DNA of 64,000 bases from Elasticomyces elasticus (taxonomy: Eukaryota > Ascomycota > Dothideomycetes > Mycosphaerellales > Teratosphaeriaceae), in assembly GCA_035926095.1 (NCBI GenBank), contig JAVRQT010000009.1, positions 1,266,668 to 1,330,667 of the forward strand, given 5' to 3'. How positions within the stretch are numbered: position 1 is the stretch's first letter; the number at the start of each line of letters is the position of its first letter. This document shows positions 1 through 11,978 of the stretch, one piece after another. The notes below the pieces were generated by a model. That model worked only from the letters and a program-made list of their open reading frames with translations, did not search any database and was not told the DNA's origin. The position numbers and the translations under genes are program-made.

Positions 1-656
1 TTACCTCGACTACTACAATCACGATACCCACTGTAGCTGTGACGACAACGAGTAAGCAGTCTTACCCTACAGAGTTCAAGCATATGGTTTCGAGTTAATG
101 TATGTTACCAGCCTCGACCTCGACACTCATCCAGCCTACAGCGACCACAATCACGCCGGCGACTGTTGTCGCTACCACAGCAACCGGGACAAAAACAGTG
201 CTAGCGAAGACGCTGGTCTTGACACCAAAACGAGTAGGCAATTTCAGGCCGCCCAAAGCACGTTACGACAAAACGCTAATCAACTGCACTTCAGTCACAA
301 TCACGCAGCCCGTTCGTATAACCCTAAAACTCTACGGTTCAGTGGCGAATCGTATCGCGCCGGTCGTAGTCAGGTCGACCGCCAGCCTGAGCTGGAGCAC
401 TTCGACACTCCGGACAGTTCTCGTACTTGTCGCCTGGAAGAGTCTCGTTCAGGTTACCAGCGCCGTGCGCTGCCAGACGTTGAAGCTGAAGCTCTTCCTG
501 CAACTCGAGTCAGTTTCGCGCCGCAGGTTGAACATTGCGTTCCTCCTGGTGTCCTTTCCAACAATATTTGACGTATGCTTCTCTCCCACGCTGCCACGTC
601 TCCTCGTGGCGCTCACCGAACGCCTTCCTCCTCTGCGCTTTCTAGATGCTCAGTAG
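1..656 (+). pseudogene. 3' end of a Thr-rich protein gene (partial, possibly decayed)
   Basis: The window opens inside an exon encoding a Thr/Ile/Val-rich stretch. A canonical intron at 52-111 (GTAAGC donor, CAG acceptor) joins it in frame to a second Thr-rich stretch (112 to about 240), with TTIT and TATG-type repeats. After about 240 the same frame stays open to a stop at 654-656, but the composition changes to Leu/Arg/Ser-rich and no longer looks like the same protein. A second intron (about 237-297, GTAGGC to CAG) is possible but leads to an early stop. The composition resembles the C-terminus of the convergent ice-binding gene. Either the true end is near 300, or the tail has decayed. 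The 5' part lies outside the window, so the protein cannot be named. Confidence 0.3.
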
Positions 657-1251
657 GAGCCACTATGGCGTGGGAATTCGAGTACTATGCTGTGCTCTAT
701 TGCCTGTAGCATGCAAGACACCTCCTTCATTAGCCCAAGGGCCCATGGTATAATTTCGCTTGCCGGCCCGCCAATGACGTTACACGAACATGAGGCGCAC
801 GCGATCTAATGTGTATTTCTTGGTATCATCGACAAATGGCGAACAAAGCACACAGCACTGTACCATCCGGCTTGATAATTATCGGATAATGCTGCAAGCT
901 CGTATGATATGCCTCGGACGTGCAGGAGATCCGAATGATCCAACATTTCCGTTGGGAAATCCAAGCACAACCGTAAAATGGAATCTGAGATTCACGTACA
1001 CATGGTGAAAGTGCGGCTGTGTGTGAACGAATAACATTGTAATGACCGTGAGGTCCGGACAATCTTGCGTACATCCAAAATTCTCGTCCACGCTGTTGAA
1101 GCGTAAATATCTTCTCTCATATCCTGCATCCTGGTGCGTCGGATCTCAACGCTTCCACGTTCCTCCCTCTGCCGAGTCATACAATTCTTCTTTTCAGCTT
1201 CCACGTCTTTCCTGGTCTACATCAAACCATGCACTCAATTACTTTCCCTTC
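657..1251. other. Intergenic, tail-to-tail
   Basis: Space between the converging Thr-rich gene (+) and the ice-binding-type gene (-). It should hold both 3' ends. I see no coding or RNA feature and no clear repeat. Confidence 0.5.
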
Positions 1252-4200
1252 TCACTCAAACATACGCCCAAGGTCTCGCTTCGTACCACCCGTGCAAGCG
1301 GGAATCTTGGTCGCCGTCCTCGTGGTAGTAACCGTGGTAGTCCTGGTTACGCCCTTGGTCACTGTAGCGGTGACACGGATTGTGGACGTCGTCATCTTAG
1401 CGGCTTTGATGTGGAGCGTAGCTGTCTTGCCAGGGCTGGTGACTGTCACAGTCTTTGTCTTCTTTGTCGCGCGAGCCTCCAGTGCGCGCTTGGTCGGGCA
1501 GGGCGTGGGAGCCAATGTTAAGGTCGTTACCCTGACCGCAAGCTTGGTCGCCAAGGATGTAGAAGTCAAGGTCGTAGTCCCAACAGTCTTAGTGGTCAGA
1601 GTGATGCTGCCATCGATGATCGTGATTACGGTAGTGCTGTGCGTGTTCGTCGCCGTGACGGTCACGGTTGTTGTGGCTCCAGGGGCAGTCACGGTCTGGC
1701 CAGGTGCGGTGGTCGTGAGGCCAGGCTAGAAAGTGTCAGCGAACTGCCTCGGGTTGAAGACAGTAGAGCGAAGACGTACCAATGTAATGGTTGAAGGCGC
1801 CAAGGTCAACGTAACCCCGCTAGCCGTAATGGTCTGCGCTGGGGCAGTGATCGTAAGTGGAGGGAGAGTGACAGTGCTAGCTGGGGTCGTCAGGGTAACA
1901 GGAGCTAGCGTTATCTACGGAAGATTAGCACATTCTCGAGTTGAACAATCTTGACAGGCTTGCAGGCGATCCATAGTGCGTAAGAGGAGTGAAGGCGGTT
2001 GAAGATAATGAAACGTACCGTAACAGGAACCGCGGTTAGAGTGACACCAGAAGCCGTAATTGTGACAGGATCAACGATAATTGTGCTGGCGGGTAGCGTC
2101 ACAACGCTCGTCAGAACGCTGGTAATCAGGCTAGTAAGCGGGTCGAGTGTGAGCGTGCTCGCGGGCAGTGTGATAAGGCTGGTTCCTGGCGGTGCTGTAA
2201 CAGTAACTGGGTCTAGCGTTATAGTACCCCCGGGCAGTGTCAGGGTACTTGCGGGAAGAGTGACCAAACTAGTGCCTGGAGGAAGGGTAATCGTGGACGC
2301 TGGGAGTGTGATTAGACTAGTAATCGGATCAAGAGGCGGTGCAGTCGTCGTAATAGGATCGAGTGTGATTGTGCTTGCCGGCAGCGTTACCAGACTAGTT
2401 CCTGGCGGTGCTGTAACAGTAATTGGGTCTAGCGTTACAGTACCTCCTGGCAGTGTCAAGGTACTCGCAGGTAGAGTAATTAAGCTAGTGCCGGGGGGAA
2501 GTGTGACCGTGGACGCTGGGAGTGTGATCAGACTAGTAATCGGATCAAGAGGCGGTGCAGTCGTCGTAATAGGATCGAGTGTGATTGTGCTTGCCGGCAG
2601 CGTTACCNNNNNNNNNNNNNNNNNNNNNNNNNNNNNNNNNNNNNNNNNNNNNNNNNNNNNNNNNNNNNNNNNNNNNNNNNNNNNNNNNNNNNNNNNNNNN
2701 NNNNNNNNNNNNNNNNNNNNNNNNNNNNNNNNNNNNNNNNNNNNNNNNNNNNNNNNNNNNNNNNNNNNNNNNNNNNNNNNNNNNNNNNNNNNNNNNNNNN
2801 NNNNNNNNNNNNNNNNNNNNNNNNNNNNNNNNNNNNNNNNNNNNNNNNNNNNNNNNNNNNNNNNNNNNNNNNNNNNNNNNNNNNNNNNNNNNNNNNNNNN
2901 NNNNNNNNNNNNNNNNNNNNNNNNNNNNNNNNNNNNNNNNNNNNNNNNNNNNNNNNNNNNNNNNNNNNNNNNNNNNNNNNNNNNNNNNNNNNNNNNNNNN
3001 NNNNNNNNNNNNNNNNNNNNNNNNNNNNNNNNNNNNNNNNNNNNNNNNNNNNNNNNNNNNNNNNNNNNNNNNNNNNNNNNNNNNNNNNNNNNNNNNNNNN
3101 NNNNNNNNNNNNNNNNNNNNNNNNNNNNNNNNNNNNNNNNNNNNNNNNNNNNNNNNNNNNNNNNNNNNNNNNNNNNNNNNNNNNNNNNNNNGTAGCGTCA
3201 CAAGGCTGGTTCCTGGTGGTGCTGTAACAGTGATTGGATCTAGCGTAATGAGACTAGTCCCGGACGGAAGCGTCACGGTCAATGTGCTTGCTGGAAGCGT
3301 GATGAGACTGGTACCCGCGGGGAGCGTGATGGTGGCCGGAGGCAGTGTGACGAGACTCGTTATCGGATCGAGAGGCGGTGCAGTTATCGTTACTGGGCCG
3401 AGTGTAATAGGATCGATTGTGATAGTGCTTGCCGGCAGTGTTACAAGACTAGTTCCTGGTGGCGCAGTGACAGTGATTGGATCCAGTGTAACAAGGCTGG
3501 TTCCGGATGGAAGAGTTATAGTCAATGTGCTTGCTGGGAGCGTGATGAGGCTAGTACCGGCGGGGAGCGTGATCGTGGCCGCAGGCAATGTGACCAGACT
3601 AGTAACAATCTGCGGAGGTTGAGGGACCACCAAAATTCCGCTTCCGCAAGGGCCGAGAGGATCGATCACAGTGGCGAACAGATTAACACCAGCGGTGATC
3701 GAGTACAAGCCCCCTCCCAAGAGGATAGTGGAGGCTGCAGTCGCCGTAATAGGTCCACGAGCGAGCAGATTGCCGTTGAAGGCAGTCGCAGCGCCTAGGA
3801 CAGCAGAGTTCCCGACTACGAAGAAGACGTTGCAGGGTCGGGCGCCGTTGATAAAGACGATGGACGCCGAGCCTGTAGCCGTAAAGTCGGTGCCGACTTG
3901 GACGACAAATACAGAGTTGGAGTTGCCCTGCCCGTCAAAGGTGAGCACACCAGTCAACGTCGCTGTAGTCGGAAAGTTGTAGACACCAGGGGTCAGTATC
4001 GAAATGATTCCGCCAAGGACTCCATTTAGCTGATTGGTTGTTGGCAAGGCAGCTAAAGTGTTGTATGCCGTGGTCAGGTCAGTCGCGGCTAGCTTGGCAG
4101 CAGCATTGTTCCTATCTGTCCCGCCACTGAGGCCGAGTTGGAGAGTAGTAAAGCCAGTTATCGTTGATCCAGGGGATGTGGCGATGCGGGGCGTGATAAC

Positions 4201-4344
4201 CGTAAGTCCAGAGCTGACGATACTGGTGCCAGCGAACACAGCATACTGGCCTCCAGCTCCAAGTGAGAAAGTGCTCTGTGCATTGACCACGGATCCAAGC
4301 AGTGCGAGCGACCCAAAAAGAGTGGCCGAATTGAGGTACCGCAT
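1252..4344 (-). CDS. Secreted ice-binding-domain (DUF3494) protein with Thr-rich beta-repeat tail
   Basis: Exons on the minus strand: 4344-2019 (crossing the N gap 2608-3191), 1914-1780 and 1725-1252. Both introns (2018-1915 and 1779-1726) have GTACGT donors, TAG acceptors and keep phase 0. The protein starts with a signal peptide (MRYLNS..., hydrophobic core, cleavage near VNA-QS). A domain of about 210 residues follows with the pattern of the DUF3494/ice-binding fold: an early FSLGAGGQYAVFAGT, then GVYNF, FVVQVGTD and FNGNLLARGPIT. Next come many repeats of the type TLPASTITLDPIT / APPGTSLVT, then a Thr/Lys-rich tail ending GTKRDLGRMFE. Family members bind ice or act as secreted adhesins. 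The TxT-rich repeats may form an extended glycosylated stalk. The total length is unknown because of the gap, and the frame changes across it, so the gap size is not exact. The start at 4344 was chosen because it begins the signal peptide, although an upstream in-frame ATG exists at 4563. Confidence 0.85.
2019..3610 (-). repeat. Tandem coding repeats, 216-bp (72-residue) unit
   Basis: Within the ice-binding gene the DNA repeats nearly exactly every 216 bp. For example, the block starting TAATCGGATCAAGAGG occurs at 2321 and 2537, and CCTGGCGGTGCTGTAACAG at 2185 and 2401. Beyond the gap the same blocks recur with 243-bp spacing (3212 and 3455). The repeats continue into the N gap from both sides, which explains the assembly failure. 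The copy number is therefore unknown. Confidence 0.85.
2608..3191. other. Assembly gap (584 N)
   Basis: A run of N inside the tandem coding repeat of the ice-binding gene. The reading frame on the two sides does not agree across 584 bases, so the length is a placeholder or estimate. Confidence 0.99.
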
Positions 4345-5837
4345 GATTGCTGACTGTGTGAGATGGAGGGTAACAAGAGAAGTCTGCAGCCTTCTTCGAT
4401 TACTCGAAGGATGCAGGAAGGGGTTGATGGTGAGAAGCAAGAGTCTTCTGGGACTGCGAGAACGTACTTCTATAGCCCTCGAGAGGTGGCGGCTGAGTGG
4501 GGTCGGTCGAGGTTCAACTACCTTGCAGATACCTACGAGCCATGCTCTGGAAGACCTACACACAGACTAGTGCCTTGTAGCAGTCTGCATGCCATAGTTT
4601 ACTGGTCATCTGTTCACATAGATTAGCTTCTTTGGGCTCAGAGGCGAGGGTCCAGAGCCGACGAGGCACGGCACCCGACGATCAGAGCGCGGCCATGCGA
4701 GGGTGAGTCGATGTCTGAGAAGTCCGTCCGTGCCGGCGACTTTGGCTAATCAAAATTCGCAACCACGAGATAAGGATGTGCAAATGTCATTAGCCATGAC
4801 TGGGCATACTCCATTGAGCCCAGACAGTCGAGACTCACAGCCTTACAACTATGTCGCAGTGTCGCCATGGCTCTGTAGTGGCTCGCCCGTGAGGATGTTG
4901 CAATCGATCCCATTAATTGTGGCAGTCGAATACGTTCCAGGGCAAACAACCTATTGAAGGGCACCATATCAACTTCAGCGGTATATTACGGGGCCGCCGA
5001 CCTGCCTTGGTGAACCTAATTGCCACTCTAGCAGTCCCATCATGTGGTCGCTTTTTAACCGTGTCTTTGAGGGATTGCCTTGTCAACGGATTCCTCTGTT
5101 CGGTCCCCAACCAAGGGAGCGCAGATTTCAGCATGAGAGTCACCACCCAGAGACCATCAGATCACCACGGTGTCTGTCCGGTAATCCCCTTCTAGCTCGA
5201 CAGTGTCGATTAACAAGACGAAGTGCATGCCTAACCTGCTCCTCCCATGACCATCTTCTCGCGGCGCAAGCAGACCATACAGTCGAGGAACCCACCCTTG
5301 GCGATGACTCTAACCTGATTGCATGAATGGTGGCGAAGTAGGCGAGCGTCTGTGGATTTGTTCTCAGCCTCGCGTTTGTGTCTCAAGGCCCCACTGTCTA
5401 TGTCTTGCTCGGAAGCTTTTGCTCAGAAATCCATCTAGCCCGTGCCCTTCTGCGCCGATCTTGGTCCTTGCATTGGATTGTTCATCATGTGTCTGATATC
5501 GCCAGACGTTCGGGTACTGTCCGGGAGGCTTTGAAGGTAAGTGATCTCTTCCCAACGCGGACCACCGAGTCTGGTCGTAACAACGACGTCCCCTTCTGAA
5601 CATTTGCGTGCTGCTTTGGCATCGATACAATGTACACACATTCTGCCGCTCTTGTCTCAGTATTGCGCTATGCTTACTGATTGTGATATATCCTTGCTCC
5701 TAATGAACAGGTGCTGTTGCAGTAGACGTTGCACGTGTTGTGGGTCTTCCCCACGATGTCCTGCCGGCAGGGCAGCCCCAGCGGAGATTCTCCAGATTTT
5801 CACAAGTGTAAATTCTCGGTCCGAAGGCGACACATCC
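4345..5837. other. Intergenic; upstream of the ice-binding gene
   Basis: Promoter side of the ice-binding-type gene. Only short unsupported reading frames are present. I see no RNA gene and no recognisable domain. Confidence 0.5.
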
Positions 5838-6187
5838 ACTTCTTCCGGAGTGTCTAGGGACCATACACCTCCCGGCTCCGGACCATACATCCCCTGCGTA
5901 CTTCACGTTACGACTGCGTATAGTGCTCTAGCGCCGGGAGTCCCTAGCCCCCCGCCGCAATCCCTTCCTATAACTCGAAAGGCTCGTTCCTCGCGCTCTC
6001 GTCTTTAGAGGGAGCCCTTTGCGCGCACGAAAACCTATAGAGGGTCAAACCCGCTCGCCGCGTGGCAACCTACGATTTGAGAGCTTTCGAAGCGTCGATT
6101 TTGAGTGCTAGCAAGACTTTGCGGTGTCTTCGGGATGTATGGTCCGGAGCCGGGAGGTGTATGGTCCCTAGACACTCCGATTTCTTC
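5838..6187. mobile_element. MITE-like element with 48-bp perfect terminal inverted repeats
   Basis: The arms 5846-5893 and 6132-6179 are perfect reverse complements over 48 bp, starting CGGAGTGTCTAGGGACCATA, and enclose 238 bp of non-coding DNA. The immediate flanks ACTTCTTC (5838-5845) and ATTTCTTC (6180-6187) match at 7 of 8 positions, as expected for an 8-bp target-site duplication. An 8-bp duplication points to hAT- or P-type transposition, but the terminal bases do not decide the superfamily. There is no transposase, so it would need one in trans. The perfect arms suggest recent insertion or gene conversion. Confidence 0.7.
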
Positions 6188-9100
6188 GGCTCCACCGAAC
6201 CTTGGCAACATGTCGGAGTGACGGCCGTCCTCGCCCGGCCCACTGAAAAGCGGAGGACGTTAGCTGTCACTTCCAAACAACAGCTACATGCTAGTGGGTG
6301 AGCCTTCACAGGTGGATCGTGGATTTCAGTATGGCTGAAAAGGCTCGTAGGTCCCCAATATAGAAGTCACAAAGATTGAGAGCTCTATCGGCTTTAGTCC
6401 ACGATCGCCAAAAGAGCTCCTATCCAGTCAAGCCAGTGTGCTAAGCTGATCTGGACGATTCGTGGTCCATAAGGACCTGCGGGCATCGATTGGGTCGATG
6501 ACAAGGAACACGACGCGAGCTGTCTGCTGCGCCGTGAAAGTCAAGTATGACCGGCGCGTGCGACTAGCAGAAGCTCCAGGAGACATGGACTTCGCTTCAT
6601 GACATGGCTAAACGAATGCTGCGCGCCGATAGCGGCCCTTTGACGCCACGGACTTGATCTTTCAATGACAAACGGGCCGCAATTCATGGCATGCACCACT
6701 TCGCATGTGTTTAGGTACGTGCGAGTCGGCTTAGCTGGTTGCAGGTCGGCGCCTGTATGTGTGCGTGCGCTTCGAGGCGACACAACTGACGACAACCATA
6801 AGTCGTCGATCGTGGGAGTTCCTGCCACGACCTGACAAACCCGCATCATATAGTACGACTCGATTCGACTTGGAGGCGACTGCAAGGCACGTTGGCACGT
6901 TTGTACAGAGTGATAATTCTTCGTGTAGGTCCGAGAAGCAGCTCTGCTGAATCGTCCCAGGTATGCGAAGACCTTTCCTTCGAAAGAACACATAACGTTA
7001 GCACGTCCTCCGCTATACGAAAGCTGTCACAGTGTATACATAGGAGGTTTGTGTCTCTTGGCGATGGTCCGACCTATCGACCGTTCAATTGTGTCACTGG
7101 TTGACTGGTCGAGTCGTCCACCTGATCGTTCGACGTCGACTAGGTCGACTGGTAAGTCCCGATATGATCTCACATTCCTGATCTATTGTCGTAAGACCTT
7201 CCTTCTGCTGAGGTCAGTCTTTCAGCCAACTCCATAGCGGTCTCTGGCAGTTGTCAATAGCTAATGCCGACGCACTGAAGACCAAGGTAAATGTTATAGG
7301 AGAAGCGCGAAATTCATCTGTATGCGTATCCGTGGATGCTGGTATACGTGCTCGTCGTGCACCTAGATTCAATACAAAATATCTCGAACAATAGATCGAT
7401 CAGGTGACAGCTCCCACCGGTCATGTAAAACAGAGGATCCCGTTCGCTCTCCTGTACTTAAGCTATGAACCGGCGGACTAGTAGTACGGTAGGTGACCAC
7501 GTGCAATACCCGCTGTTGTATGTTTTGTCTTTTGCGGGTTGATAGTGCTGTGCAAAGTCGCATTGGTATTCTGGATAGCGCCACCAGAGTCTTCCTTTTC
7601 CTTCACGATCACTGAAGTTCAGGGCGACATCAGTTTGACTCACTTGAATTAGAGGTACGGAACAATTGTTGATTTTTCTGAGCAGCATCGACAATCTTAC
7701 CCAACAAGTGTGTTGCGCCTCGCCCGCCCACTCGCCTAGACCACAGAAATTCAAGCTTTGGCTGCTTGAGCCGCATACATTCGACCATTTGTGCTAGATC
7801 GGGTCAGAGTTCATGCTTGGCGCAAGGCTATCCTGCGATATTGTCCGTACAAGTTGCAAGCCTAAAGACCATCCTGGTCAATTCTCCGTGAAAGGGGTGC
7901 GAATGGGCATCTGTCTCTGCTGGCGCAATCACTGACGCAAGAAAACATTGCTGGGCTTTTACCCATCTCCCAAGTGACTCTGCTTTCATCCGGCCGGTAG
8001 AGAAGAGAAGTACGCAGCCGAAGCGGCGAAAGTCGAGCGTTTGCTTGCTGGTCTCGATGAAGGTCTGGTAACGGCGAAAAGCGGATCATTCAAAGTGCTG
8101 TAGAACTTCGTCGCTTGACCCCTGGTCTCTCGTAGGTTCCGCAGGACTCGCGTAGGGTAGGTTGCAGCATTGTGATTCGACGGATGCAGCAGCTTGCTGA
8201 GGGCAACGTGTGGCGTTCTTGGGCAAATATGTTCAAGACTAGGCATGGTATTAAGTCGATACAACCATAGTTCCTGGCTGGTATCTATACTCAAATGCTC
8301 GTGCTCGCTCTCGACCTGCTGAAGTACAGCTAACGGCTGTAGAGTCCCCCTCCAGGACACAGCTGTTAGAGCTCATGTTTGTTTGCTATTGTAGCAAAGT
8401 AGAGATGTAGCGCATACTAAAATCGAGGTAGCTTACAGTATAGACATGCTGTAGCCCCATCTGTCAATCCATAACCATGCTGTTCTATCCAGGACATCGG
8501 AGTCCCGGAATCAGATGGCATAAATACTCTTGACTCTGCCGCTTGAGTCCGAAAGCAGTCAGTCTTGTCTCGTGGAGTCGTGAGTGTCCGGCCTTTCACA
8601 AGAGCGTGTAGGCTCGGGAAAGGACAACTGTAGGTGAAAGCAGAATTGCTAGATCTCGGAGGTCAATGCTGATGTGTGAGCGGCAGTCTTCCGAGGCACA
8701 AACCCAGCAGCTTGTGCACTCGTCCAAACCGCCGTGATCAATCCCGAGACAACCACAACGCCGTAAATCGTTGCGTGAGGCTACATTGGCCTCTTCCTAT
8801 CACAACCACCATCCCGCACTCGTGTGTGTAGCCGTATTCTGCGTAGAGAATGGTCTGTAACAGTCATGATGAAGGACCTCTCGGTGAGTCTAGCCTAGAA
8901 ATGGGCCGCTCACCCCGCTTCCCACAATCCTGCATTTCTCCTTAAAGTTCTGCAATTGCTCTTTCCATCTTGCTTGTCCTCTCCCAGCCTCTACACATTA
9001 CGAACACTACGATCTTCCTCTGCCTACCTCGACGGCCTTCCTCGTGCTTCACGCCTCCTCCCGCACTCACTACCCTAGCGATGGCGGTACAGCAGCAATC

Positions 9101-10396
9101 ACACTTTTGCAGAAGTGCAGGACTGGAATCTCTTCTAGCAAACAAAGAAGGGAATCTAGAGGAGCACAAGGTAAGTCATACCAAGCAAAAGCTAGGTCAC
9201 ACAAAGCAAAAGCATGTAGCAAACTGTATAGCAGCGAGATCGGGTACTCTTCTCCTACGCTGCGGCGCTCGGAGGTCTTATCTGTCTGCAACAGCTGATG
9301 GGTGCGTGTCCGCTGTGTACGCCGTGCCCGACCATCTAATCTTCATGCCTTCTATTAGTTCACCGTGTTGGTAGATGGGTAGGGAATACCTAGGTGTATG
9401 GGGAAAGCAGCACGCTGAAATGCTCGAGACTCTCAACATTGTCAATGTTTCTACTTGTTCGAGAAGCTTCAGTTCTTCCCAGCTTGACTGTCAAATCCAT
9501 ACCACCTGAGCATAATGTTCCGTCTCAATACACTGCTGCTGCCTTTCAGGCCTGGTTTCAGATTCGTATACCGGTCGTGTCAGGTGTTCAGTAGAAATGT
9601 AGGTAGTCACTGTGATCTGTTTCGGTCGATTGAGTAGCGTGAGCATATGAGGCCGAGTTCTCTCGCCACAAGCATCACGAGCATGCCTATCTGCGGATCT
9701 TTTTGTCGTCTTATAACCGTGCTGTGAACAGAGAATGGGAATGCCCGAGTGAATCCCTTACCCTCAGCCTCTGCTCTTAAAATTCTGGGTTGTATGAGTA
9801 AGATGCATCCTGTAGAGTTTTCGCATTTTATGCCATGTCCGGGTATTGCGGATGCTGCGGCCATGGTATCGACCTTTTCCTAAGCAAGTTCACACCTTCC
9901 TTTGACGGTACACCACACCACAATCCACTCCTACGCCCGAAGATACCGACCTCTGGACCTATATACCCTCACTGAGAAGTACACATGCCGGGGAATTGTA
10001 CTGGACAGATTTACGATGCTCTGTGTAGCATCAGAAGAGGCCCAGGCCCAGAAAAGCGCCAGGTAGTGCGCTGCAAGAAAGGATAACAATGGTCGGCTTT
10101 GATGGCTGTGAGCTGTTCCAGTGGACCAGGAGTGAGGCGGTGATCATGGCCTGATACACATGCGAGCCAGCCTGCGGTGAGCGTTCAACGCCCGCAGAGT
10201 GAGGCTTAGCCATGGAGAAATACCAAGTCGAAGGCACGAGGTGCCATGCCCATCGTGTGCAGCCCAGTACCGGAGAACAATGTAAAGCACTGTGGAGAGC
10301 GCGAGCCCACTGTATTCAGGATGATTTGGAAGAACAGTAGAACAGCCTATGGTGAGCTTTGAGCCCATAGTGCTTGGTTTTGCAGACCGGATCAGC
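6188..10396. other. Gene-poor interval
   Basis: About 4.2 kb with no convincing gene apart from one weak candidate at 9081-9339. No tRNA-like cloverleaf or clear repeat was seen. A pyrimidine-rich stretch at about 8930-9060 resembles a fungal core promoter. Confidence 0.4.
9081..9339 (+). CDS. Weak candidate: small two-exon protein (65 aa)
   Basis: An ATG preceded by a CT-rich tract opens 30 codons (9081-9170) that end exactly at a GTAAGT donor. Splicing to the TAG at 9229-9231 (61-bp intron) continues in frame for 36 codons (9232-9339) and gives a short Leu/Ala-rich segment with a CPLCTPCP tail. An earlier acceptor near 9220 leads to an immediate stop. Nothing in it matches a family I know. 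Only transcript data would justify keeping it. Confidence 0.15.
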
Positions 10397-11978
10397 CTAG
10401 ATGCTGTAACTCGCCGCCGCGATTGTTGCAAGGATCCTCCTACGGCCTTCCCCGTCCCAGCCTTGGAGCAAGGACTCCGCCGGCACAGTGAAGCCATAGT
10501 GGAAGGCCAGCTGCGGGATGTCAAGCGTGGTCCAGGTGTGGTTGTTGTGAGCCACTGCCAACTCCACCGCCTGACTGAAGAAGTGCTTGTCCTGGAATGC
10601 TGGAGCATGCAGGACACCTTGGCCGAAATCCCAAAGAGGAATTACGTGTAGGCTGTTGATGTGCCTCGCTGGCGGCATCATGTGCCCGACGTTGTAGTTC
10701 ACGACTGGGACCACGTCGCCCGGGTTGCGAGTGGGAGTCCACTTGTTGACGTGCGGAAAGAGCTGCTTGTTGATGCCCACAGTGGACTGCCCCCTCAACA
10801 CATCCTTGGCGCGCTCGAAGTTCCTGCCGGTCGGCGGAATGCCGCGAGCGAACAGCATGACCGCTGCAATCTCCTTGATGGTCCAGCCGTTGCCGAGGAG
10901 GCGAAGCAGAAACTCGGCCCACTTGGGGTGGCTGGGGAAGTAGAACAGGCCTTCCACAGCGCCCATTATGCCGCGGTAGAAGTCGACCGTGACATGGGGG
11001 GCGTTCTTGAAGCACTCGTTGTAGCCTCTCACGCCCGAGGCGGCATCATCTGCCTCCTCCTCCCCCTCCTCCTCGTCCTGCTGACTGGCTTCGTCCTCGC
11101 TCTGGAGACTGTCCATATCGTCTGCGTTTCCAGCGCGGTCTGCCTTTGCGTACACGTCCTGAAGCAGCTCCTGGCGGAACTCGTCTAGCTCCGGATGCTG
11201 ATAGCCTGGTGGGCTTGCGGGATGCTGCTGGTCCTGGATCTGGTTGAGTGTCTGATGAGGCGAGCTAAAGCCCTCACTCGGATTGTCGAACAGCTGGAAC
11301 CCGTCGTAGAGACTGTCCGTGTCCAGCGTATACGGAAAGAGCGGCGCCTGAGGTGAGGAGGGCTGGTCTTCCTCCTGCAGCTGCTGCAAGTGACCGTCCT
11401 CGCCCTCGGATTCCTGGCCAAGACTGTTCACAGAGTCCAGGATGTGTGTACCGGAACCGGCCTTATGCATGTCGTAGTCCATGATGTCCAGGCTCGCGCG
11501 GTCTGAGGAATACGCAAATGAAGAAGACATCTGCTCACCCTGCTCCGTGGCGAGCGCAGCTGACTCGGAGTGCCCCTGGATCTGTGTGTTGTTGTCCCTC
11601 TGGCTCGCGTTTGCCCGAGCAGTGGCATAGTCCGGCCAGCCTGCTGTTGCCAGGGAGACGACTTGTGCGCGCGATGAGCCTGTGAAGATGTCAGTATGTA
11701 CTTGCTACGTCTGCTAGGAGGTGAGCTCACTCTGGAAGTTGTTCTGCTGCTCTGGGGTGTACTCGTTCGATGGCGCCTTGCCCAGTGAGTGGCGCGTCTC
11801 ATCTGTGAAAGCACGGTCAGCAAGCTTTCGATACGTTATGATGGCAGGTAGTGCACTTACCTGCAGCGTTGTGAGATGAGCTAGAGTTTGGGTGAGTATC
11901 AGCTGCCACGGCGGTGGTGTCGACTCCTCGTAGGATGATCTTCAGGCTGGCTATGTCGAGATTACTGGCGTCGAACAT
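10397..11978 (-). CDS. Tandem-array family protein, copy 1 (490 aa)
   Basis: Exons 11978-11861, 11802-11731 and 11679-10397. Both introns (58 and 51 bp) are phase 1 with GTAAGT/GTGAGC donors and CACAG acceptors. The first Met begins MFDASNLDIASLKIIL. The N-terminal half is Ser/Gln/Asp-rich and disordered-looking, with an acidic run near residue 270 (DEEEGEEEADD). The C-terminal region carries the family pattern: FYFPSHPKWAEFLLRLL, then NGWTIKEIAAVMLF, then a second helical part ending GEGRRRILATIA. This is the most diverged of the five copies, its first exons differ from copies 2-5, and its frame is intact. I do not recognise the family. The W...RL..GWT..EIAA segment resembles a helix-turn-helix, so a nuclear regulatory role is possible but unproven. 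Confidence 0.75.

Noticed and set aside
1229..3622. Long plus-strand Val/Gly-rich open frames opposite the ice-binding gene
   Set aside because: They are antisense shadows of the Thr-rich repeats; the minus strand has signal peptide, domain and matching splice sites.
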